Source: Amycolatopsis decaplanina DSM 44594 (lineage in GTDB: Bacteria > Actinomycetota > Actinomycetes > Mycobacteriales > Pseudonocardiaceae). From it: a stretch of 64,000 nt of DNA. A model generated the notes under the pieces. The model did not search any database. It was not told the origin of the DNA and saw only the letters and a list, made by a program, of their open reading frames with translations. Positions 58,948 through 64,000 of the stretch are shown piece by piece (the first letter of the stretch is position 1; each line of letters begins with the position of its first letter). The stretch is from positions 225,537 to 289,536 of the forward strand of contig NZ_AOHO01000028.1 in NCBI RefSeq assembly GCF_000342005.1, in the 5' to 3' direction. The position numbers and the translations under genes are program-made.

Positions 58948-59823
58948 CTGTGCGCGGAAATGGTCCACCGTGTGGTCTCGAAAGCGTTGGGCAGCGGCGG
59001 AAAGGTACGTGTCCTCGCGCCACGCGACGCTGAGCACGCGGCGGCATTCGGGATCGTCGACGTCGAGCCAGCTCACCGTGGAGCTGGTGTCGGCCCGCAG
59101 CCCGAGAGAGGGCACGAACGCGATACCGAGGCCCGCGTCGATGAGCTGGAAGAGCACAGCGGCTTCGTCGCCCTCGCAGACGATGTGGAGTTCGAGACCG
59201 GCCTTCGCGAAAAGGCGCTCGGCGAGCGCGCGCTGCCAGTAGCCCGGCCGCGTGGTGAGGAACGGCTCTCCCTCGAGATCCGCGAGGCCGACGCGGCCGC
59301 GTCCGGCGAGCCGGTGCCCGGAAGGCACGCAGAGCATCACCTGTTCGTCGAGCAGCACGCGGCTGCGGATGTCGTTGCCCGTCAAGGGTTGCGACGTGAC
59401 GCACAGGTCGACGTCGCCGGATCGCAGCTTCTCCGCCATGCCCTCCCCCGACGACTGGGACAGCCGCACGTCCACCAGCGGATGGCCGGGGACGAAGGTG
59501 CGAAGCGGTTCGGTGAGGACGAGCAGGCTTTCGGCCGCGACGGTCACGGTGCCGCGTTCCAGCCCGGCGGCGTCGTCGAGTTCCTGCCGGGCGTCGTCGA
59601 GTTCGGCCAGCGCCCGGTCGACGCGGCGGAGGAACGCGGTGCCGAACCGGTTGAGCCTGATCCGGCGGCCGTGCCGGTCGAAAAGGGGTACGCCGAGATC
59701 GTTTTCCAGCCTGGCCAAAGTCCGGCTGAGCGAGGGCTGCGCGACACGCAGCTTCTCGGCGGCGCGGCCGACGTGTTCGAGCCGGGCCACCGTCTGGAAG
59801 TACCGGAGCGCCAGAAGATCCAC
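58927..59823 (-). CDS. LysR family transcriptional regulator
   Basis: The 298-residue protein has a standard LysR winged helix (residues 1-60; RVAQPSLSRTLARLENDLG) and a periplasmic-binding-like effector domain (residues 90-290; ESLLVLTEPLRTF, GLGIAFVPSLGL). It is divergent from the membrane protein/multicopper oxidase operon. A GTTAT-N6-ATAAC site lies 16 bases upstream of its start and contains a T-N11-A LysR box, so autoregulation and control of that operon are likely. Its stop lies in the shared hairpin. Confidence 0.9.
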   Translation of the reverse strand: MDLLALRYFQTVARLEHVGRAAEKLRVAQPSLSRTLARLENDLGVPLFDRHGRRIRLNRFGTAFLRRVDRALAELDDARQELDDAAGLERGTVTVAAESLLVLTEPLRTFVPGHPLVDVRLSQSSGEGMAEKLRSGDVDLCVTSQPLTGNDIRSRVLLDEQVMLCVPSGHRLAGRGRVGLADLEGEPFLTTRPGYWQRALAERLFAKAGLELHIVCEGDEAAVLFQLIDAGLGIAFVPSLGLRADTSSTVSWLDVDDPECRRVLSVAWREDTYLSAAAQRFRDHTVDHFRAQAVPRSR

Positions 59824-59839
59824 TGCTGATACCTCGCCT

Positions 59840-59855
59840 GTTATGAACAGATAAC
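59840..59855. promoter_or_regulatory. LysR box
   Basis: GTTAT-GAACAG-ATAAC is a perfect 5-base inverted repeat and includes the T-N11-A core expected for LysR proteins. It lies between the LysR gene and the divergent operon at 59904. Confidence 0.65.
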
Positions 59856-59903
59856 CGATCTTGTCTTGGACAGCATAAGTCGTCGGCTCTTACGTTCGAG
59901 CGC

Positions 59904-60311
59904 GTGAGTGAAACCCTGACCAGCCCGAGCCGAAAGGCGAGCGGCACTCTGGTGGTGAACCGGGTGCTGGTGAGCGCCCACGCCGTCGCGATCATCGGCC
60001 AGCCGGTGTTCGCCGGCGGCTATCTCGGCGGCGACTACGACATGCTCTGGCTGCACCGCTGGGGTGCCGACGCCGTGTCGTATCTGGCGTACGCGCAGAT
60101 CCTGGCGGCGCTGGTCCTGTGGCTGGTGCGCGGGCCGCGCTGGCTGTTCTGGATCAGCCTGCTGCTCGCGGCGGGCGAGACCGCGCAGTACCTCGCCGGG
60201 ATGGCGGGCGCGCTCGACCTGCACATACCCCTCGGAGTCGCGCTCGTCACCGGAACGGCGCTGACGGCCATCGCCGTCTGGCGCCCGCAGCCCTGGCGGG
60301 CAGGCCGATGA
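59904..60311 (+). CDS. small membrane protein linked to multicopper oxidase
   Basis: The 135-residue protein has four predicted membrane helices (VLVSAHAVAIIGQPVFAGG, AVSYLAYAQILAALVLWLV, WLFWISLLLAAGETAQYLA, IPLGVALVTGTALTAIAVW). It was not recognised. It starts with GTG at 59904 and its stop overlaps the multicopper oxidase start by four bases, so the two are co-translated. The Tyr/Trp-rich loops and conserved partner suggest a role in anchoring or metal/electron supply, which is an inference. Confidence 0.65.
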   Translation: MSETLTSPSRKASGTLVVNRVLVSAHAVAIIGQPVFAGGYLGGDYDMLWLHRWGADAVSYLAYAQILAALVLWLVRGPRWLFWISLLLAAGETAQYLAGMAGALDLHIPLGVALVTGTALTAIAVWRPQPWRAGR

Positions 60312-61876
60312 GCCGTCGGCTGCCTCGCAGGACGTTCCTCGGACTCGCCGGCAGCGCAGGTGTCCTCGTGGCCGCGGGGGTCGCGGCTCCCCGGCTGCTC
60401 GCGCAGGGTGCGCCGGGGACCGGCGAATTGCTGCGCAGCGGGCTTCCGTTGCCGGAACCGTTCCGGGTACCGCTGCCGATCCCGCCGGTCCTGCGTCCAC
60501 AAAGGACCGCCGGCGCCGATCACTACACGATCACCCAGCGGGCGGCGACGGCCGAGATCCTGCCCGGCGTCCGGACGCCTATCTGGGGCTACGACGGGAT
60601 CTTCCCCGGTCCGACGATCGAATCGCGGCGGGACCGGACGGTGGTGGCACACCATCGCAACGAACTTCCCGTGCCGACCGTGGTCCACCTGCACGGCGGG
60701 CACACGCCCGCCGAGTCCGACGGTTACCCGACCGACCTCGTCCTGCCGCGGTCCGGCTGGAACACCGCGCACACCGGGCACGGCATGGTCGACGCACGCG
60801 CCCGGATCTCGAACGGGGAGCGCGACTACGTCTTCCCGTCGCGGCAACGGGCCGCGACCCTGTGGTACCACGACCACCGCATGGACTTCACCGGTCCGGC
60901 CGTGTACCGGGGCCTGGCCGGGTTCCATCTGATCCGCGACGACGAAGAAGACTCGCTGGGGCTCCCGTCCGGGGAGCGTGAGCTGCCGCTGATGATCGCC
61001 GACCGTTCCTTCGACGAGCACGGTGCCTTCGCCTATCCCTCCCTCGACCGGACGCTGCGGACCACGCCGGGAGTCGAAAGTGCTTACGTGGAGGGCGTTT
61101 TCGGTGACGTCATCCTCGTCAACGGCGCACCGTGGCCGGTGCACGAGGTTGCGGCCGTGCGGCACCGGCTGCGTGTCCTCAACGCCTCCAACGCCCGCCG
61201 TTACGACCTGGCACTGGACCCGCCGCCGTCCGGTGGAGGCGGTTTCGTGCAGATCGGTGGCGACCAGGGGCTCCTCGGCGCGCCGCGTGAACACGACCAT
61301 CTCCCCATCGCACCGGCGGAGCGGTACGACCTCGTCGTCGACTTCGGCCGGTATCCGGTCGGCACCGAGGTCACCCTGGTGAACCGGCTCGGCACCGGCT
61401 CGGTCGCGCAGGTCATGCGGTTCGTCGTCGCGCGCCGCGCACCGGACGACAGCCGGGTTCCGGCGAAACTCGGCGAAATCCCGCCGCTCACTCGCGAGCA
61501 GGCCACGACCACGCGGGAGTTCTCGTTCCGCGCCGGCACCGTCCACGGACGCGCGGGCTGGGTGATCGGCGGGGAGCCGTTCTCGCCGGACCTGATATCG
61601 GCGAGCCCGCGCCTCGGCGACACGGAGATCTGGCGGTTCGTCGCCGACATCCACCACCCCGTGCATCTGCACCTGGTGGGATTCCGGATCCTCTCGCGCG
61701 GCGGACGTCCGCCGGGGCCGTTCGACGGCGGCATCAAGGACACCGTGGACCTGCGCCCAGGCGAGTCGGTCGAGGTCATCGCCCGCTTCGACGGCTATCG
61801 CGGCCGCTACGTCTTCCATTGCCACAACGCCGAACACGAGGACATGGCGATGATGGCCAATTTCGAGGTGGTCTGA
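60308..61876 (+). CDS. Tat-exported multicopper oxidase
   Basis: The 522-residue protein has a twin-arginine leader (RRLPRRTFLGLAGSAG). Cupredoxin domains carry all four copper-binding motifs: HLHGGH, WYHDHRM, HPVHLH and HCHNAEHEDMAM. The T1 axial position would be Met, as in CotA/CueO-like oxidases. It oxidises metal ions or phenolic compounds with O2 outside the membrane. The ATG at 60308 overlaps the preceding gene in an ATGA. It is followed by CGTGAGTGG hairpin copy E. Control by the divergent LysR is likely. Confidence 0.9.
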   Translation: MSRRLPRRTFLGLAGSAGVLVAAGVAAPRLLAQGAPGTGELLRSGLPLPEPFRVPLPIPPVLRPQRTAGADHYTITQRAATAEILPGVRTPIWGYDGIFPGPTIESRRDRTVVAHHRNELPVPTVVHLHGGHTPAESDGYPTDLVLPRSGWNTAHTGHGMVDARARISNGERDYVFPSRQRAATLWYHDHRMDFTGPAVYRGLAGFHLIRDDEEDSLGLPSGERELPLMIADRSFDEHGAFAYPSLDRTLRTTPGVESAYVEGVFGDVILVNGAPWPVHEVAAVRHRLRVLNASNARRYDLALDPPPSGGGGFVQIGGDQGLLGAPREHDHLPIAPAERYDLVVDFGRYPVGTEVTLVNRLGTGSVAQVMRFVVARRAPDDSRVPAKLGEIPPLTREQATTTREFSFRAGTVHGRAGWVIGGEPFSPDLISASPRLGDTEIWRFVADIHHPVHLHLVGFRILSRGGRPPGPFDGGIKDTVDLRPGESVEVIARFDGYRGRYVFHCHNAEHEDMAMMANFEVV

Positions 61877-61878
61877 AG

Positions 61879-61924
61879 CTCGTGAGTGGTGAGGACGGTT
61901 AGAACCGTCCTCACCACTCACGAG
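61879..61924. repeat. CGTGAGTGG hairpin, copy E
   Basis: Perfect 22-base arms (61879-61900 and 61903-61924) flank AG and start two bases after the multicopper oxidase stop. Probable terminator. Confidence 0.88.
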
Positions 61925-61984
61925 GCCGGACCGGGTTGGTCAGTTCCCCGACGCGGGGCGTGAGTGGCAGGTCACTTCTCAATT

Positions 61985-62013
61985 CGTTGGACTTTCCGTC
62001 CAACGCTTATACA
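61985..62013 (+). promoter_or_regulatory. promoter/operator of the RidA operon
   Basis: CGTTGGAC (61985-61992) and GTCCAACG (61998-62005) form perfect 8-base arms around TTTCC. TATACA at 62008-62013 is a plausible -10, and GTG 62023 lies 10 bases later, so the message may be leaderless or nearly so. The palindrome would cover the -35 position and is a strong operator candidate, possibly for the DauR-like regulator in the same operon. Confidence 0.65.
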
Positions 62014-62022
62014 GTCAGTCTC

Positions 62023-62376
62023 GTGACCAATGAGCATCCGTACCCTCCGGCGTTCCGCAGCGGCGACCTGGTTTCCGTGTCCGGGCGGCTCGGCGTGACC
62101 GGGACCGGAGAACTGGTACCCGGCGGATTCGACGCCGAATGCCCGCGGGCCTTCGCCAACCTGGACTCCGCGCTGCGTTCGGTGGGCGCGACCCGGGCCG
62201 ACGTGGTGAAGGTCGTCGCCTACCTGACCGACATCGCCGACCGCGACGGTCTCAACCGCGTCTACGAAGAGTTCTTCTCCGAGCCCCGGCCCGCCCGTAC
62301 CTGCGTCGGGGTCGCGTCCCTGCCGTATGGCGGCGTCGTCGAGGTCGAGGCCCTCGCCCGAGTACGCGATGTCTGA
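62023..62376 (+). CDS. RidA family enamine/imine deaminase
   Basis: The 117-residue protein has the RidA/YjgF core: SGRLGVTGTGELVPGGF, the Arg in PARTCVGV that contacts substrate, and LPYGGVVEVEALA with the conserved Glu. RidA proteins hydrolyse reactive 2-aminoacrylate and related enamines released by PLP dehydratases. The GTG at 62023 was chosen because it follows the -10 at short distance and matches family length; the open frame to 61936 is rejected. It is the first gene of an operon with a PLP dehydratase, its natural source of substrate. Confidence 0.88.
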   Translation: MTNEHPYPPAFRSGDLVSVSGRLGVTGTGELVPGGFDAECPRAFANLDSALRSVGATRADVVKVVAYLTDIADRDGLNRVYEEFFSEPRPARTCVGVASLPYGGVVEVEALARVRDV

Positions 62377-63013
62377 ACAGGACGCGATCCTCGACGCGCT
62401 CGCCCCGGTCGCCGACGGCATCGCGGCGACACTCGGCTCGTTCTGCGAGGTCGTGGTGCACGACTTCCGCCGCCCGGAGAAGTCGGTGGTCGCGATCGCC
62501 GGCTCGGTCACCGACCGCACCGTGGGCGGATCGATGAGCGAGATCGGCATGGGCCTCCTCGCGCGCGGCGACGACGCCGAAGACCAGCTGAACTACGTGA
62601 CCCGGACGGCGTCCGGAAAGCTCGTGAAGTCCTCGACCATGCTGCTGCGCGACAGCGGCGGCTCGGTGTTCGGCGCGCTGTGCGTGAACCTCGACGTCAC
62701 CGCGCTGGGCCAGCTGCGGACCCTGGTCGGCGAACTCGCCGACGTCGGCACCGCCACCGAAACGCCGACCACCACCTTCGGCGACGACGTCGACGCGGTG
62801 GTGGACGCGATCGTCGACGAGCACCAGCTCCGGCTGAACAAACCGTGGACCGCGCTCAGCCGCGAAGAACGTCTGGATCTGTTCCGCAGCCTGCACGCGC
62901 GCGGTGTCTTCGCCGTGCGCCGGGCCGTGCCTCAGGTCGCGGCCCGGATCGGGATCTCCCGTGCCTCCGCTTACAACTATCTCGCCGAAATCCGTGATCA
63001 AGGAGCATCATGA
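62369..63013 (+). CDS. DauR/YheO-like PAS-HTH transcriptional regulator
   Basis: The 214-residue protein begins with a YheO-type PAS-like domain (ILDALAPVADGIAATLG, VVVHDFRRPEKSVVAIAGSV). It ends in a helix-turn-helix of the DauR type (RRAVPQVAARIGISRASAYNYL). DauR in Pseudomonas regulates D-arginine use; relatives sit beside amino-acid racemases and dehydratases. The ATG at 62369 overlaps the RidA end by eight bases. It probably binds the palindrome upstream of the operon. Confidence 0.85.
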   Translation: MSEQDAILDALAPVADGIAATLGSFCEVVVHDFRRPEKSVVAIAGSVTDRTVGGSMSEIGMGLLARGDDAEDQLNYVTRTASGKLVKSSTMLLRDSGGSVFGALCVNLDVTALGQLRTLVGELADVGTATETPTTTFGDDVDAVVDAIVDEHQLRLNKPWTALSREERLDLFRSLHARGVFAVRRAVPQVAARIGISRASAYNYLAEIRDQGAS

Positions 63014-63972
63014 CCGCCCCCGTGACCATCGACGACATCCGCGACGCCGCCGCCCGCCTGGCCGGTGTCGCACACCGGACCCCGGTCGTGCGTTCCCGCA
63101 CCCTCGACGACCTCGTCGGCGCCGAGGTCTTCATCAAGTGCGAGAACCTCCAGCGCGTCGGGGCCTTCAAGTTCCGAGGCGCGTACAACGCCGCCTCCCG
63201 GCTCTCGCCGGAACAGCTGGCCAAGGGTATCGCCGCGTATTCGTCGGGGAACCACGCCCAGGCCGTCGCGCTCGCCGCGCGGGAACTCGGGAGCAGCGCG
63301 GTCATCCTGATCCCGGAGGACACCCCGCAGTCCAAAAAGGATGCCACCGCGGGCTACGGCGCCGAGATCGTCACCTACGACCGGTACACCGGCGACCGCG
63401 TCGCGATCGGTGAGGCGCTGGCGGCCGACCGCGGTCTCGCGCTCATTCCGCCGTACGAGCACCCGCACGTGATCGCCGGACAGGGCACCGCGGCACTGGA
63501 ACTGCTGGAGGACACCGAGTCCCTGGACACTCTCGTCGTCCCGGTCGGCGGCGGTGGCCTGATCGCGGGCAGCTCGACCGCCGCGAAGGCCGTGCGGCCC
63601 GGCATCCGGGTCGTCGGCGTCGAACCCGCCGAGGGCGACGACACCAAACGCTCGCTGGACGCCGGGGAACGCGTGTCGATCCCGGTGCCGCGGACCATCG
63701 CCGACGGCCAGGCCGCCTCCATCCCCGGCGAACTGACCTTCTCGATCAACCGGCGGCTCGTCGACGACATCGCGCTGGTCACCGACGACCAGGTCCGGGA
63801 CGCGATGCGGTTCGCGTTCGAACGGCTGAAGCTCGTCACCGAGCCGAGCGGAGCGACCGGTCTCGCGGCGCTGCTCAGCGGCCGGGTGCCCGCCTCGGGC
63901 CGGGTCGGGGTGATCATCAGCGGCGGGAACGTGAGCCCGGAACGCTTCGCCGAGCTGATCGCGGCCGAGTAA
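63010..63972 (+). CDS. PLP-dependent serine/threonine dehydratase-type enzyme
   Basis: The 320-residue fold-type II PLP enzyme has the cofactor Lys54 in VGAFKFRGAYN, the motif YSSGNHAQAVALAA, and the glycine loop VPVGGGGLIAG. The C-terminal part carries SGATGLAALL. The family includes threonine dehydratase, serine racemase and threo-3-hydroxyaspartate dehydratase; it lacks the ACT-like regulatory domain of biosynthetic IlvA, so a catabolic role is likely. The ATG overlaps the regulator in an ATGA. With RidA and a DauR-like regulator it forms a hydroxy-amino-acid degradation operon. Its stop lies two bases before hairpin copy F. Confidence 0.88.
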   Translation: MTAPVTIDDIRDAAARLAGVAHRTPVVRSRTLDDLVGAEVFIKCENLQRVGAFKFRGAYNAASRLSPEQLAKGIAAYSSGNHAQAVALAARELGSSAVILIPEDTPQSKKDATAGYGAEIVTYDRYTGDRVAIGEALAADRGLALIPPYEHPHVIAGQGTAALELLEDTESLDTLVVPVGGGGLIAGSSTAAKAVRPGIRVVGVEPAEGDDTKRSLDAGERVSIPVPRTIADGQAASIPGELTFSINRRLVDDIALVTDDQVRDAMRFAFERLKLVTEPSGATGLAALLSGRVPASGRVGVIISGGNVSPERFAELIAAE

Positions 63973-63974
63973 CC

Positions 63975-64000
63975 CCTCGTGAGTGGCAGGGGGGGGGGTT
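63975..64000. repeat. CGTGAGTGG hairpin, copy F, cut by window end
   Basis: CCTCGTGAGTGGCAGG follows the dehydratase stop and matches the left arm of the other copies up to GTGG. It then runs into ten consecutive G and two T at the window edge, so the arm is changed and the right arm is missing. The G-run may be real or a contig-end artefact. Confidence 0.6.

Overview
The window is high-GC chromosomal DNA from an actinomycete, most likely a Pseudonocardiaceae of the Amycolatopsis type. That placement is inferred from the GC-rich third codon positions, frequent GTG/TTG starts and ATGA/GTGA gene overlaps, the many TetR regulators, Tat-exported enzymes, and the gene types; no rRNA, tRNA, CRISPR array or intact mobile element was seen. 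A family of near-perfect intergenic hairpins with the core CGTGAGTGG recurs six times (3322, 40190, 53628, 57540, 61879 and cut by the window end at 63975). In three places the hairpin also supplies the stop codon of the neighbouring gene.

Layout. 1-3.3 kb: alpha/beta hydrolase divergent from a TetR with paired operators, then an aryl/acyl-CoA ligase. 3.5-6.4 kb: a DUF222-HNH (13E12-type) gene and a decayed IS110 transposase. 6.4-11.4 kb: FAD-linked oxidase, secreted GH2-LamG glycosidase, and a wrecked DUF885 gene. 11.6-17.2 kb: a cobalamin riboswitch followed by a complete five-gene valine (isobutyryl-CoA to propionyl-CoA) operon. 17.2-20.9 kb: SWIM-protein/SNF2-helicase pair. 21-27.5 kb: DICT-GGDEF-like protein, MarR/TIGR03086 pair, hydrolase/TetR pair, and TetR/carotenoid-oxygenase pair. 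27.5-34.6 kb: a tightly overlapped SWIM - unknown - VWA - MoxR ATPase - DUF5682 operon. 34.7-36.7 kb: HAD and CGNR genes, then a four-copy degenerate repeat cluster. 36.9-44.3 kb: trypsin, an iodotyrosine-deiodinase-like flavoprotein, a GH109-like Tat protein, a class III nucleotidyl cyclase, a secreted protein, an MFS transporter and a DUF3592-like membrane protein.

44.5-50.5 kb: a compact operon of two unrecognised proteins plus a 1008-residue TPR-CHAT protease (His845/Cys902), followed by a small protein whose C-terminal domain resembles DUF3592. This is the best candidate for an undescribed system. 50.6-57.6 kb: a four-module secreted sugar-metabolism protein, EI24/CysZ-like membrane protein, another DUF3592-like protein, and a TetR/SGNH-hydrolase operon. 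57.8-64 kb: streptogrisin-type protease, LysR, small membrane protein plus multicopper oxidase, and a RidA / DauR-like regulator / PLP-dehydratase operon.

How genes work together. The valine operon encodes every enzyme from isobutyryl-CoA to propionyl-CoA; propionyl-CoA is disposed of through B12-dependent methylmalonyl-CoA mutase, giving a possible logic for the B12 riboswitch in its leader. The MoxR-VWA and CHAT operons both have the compact architecture of NTP- or protease-driven response systems. RidA sits with the dehydratase whose enamine products it would hydrolyse. Functions are read from motifs only; nothing was searched against a database.
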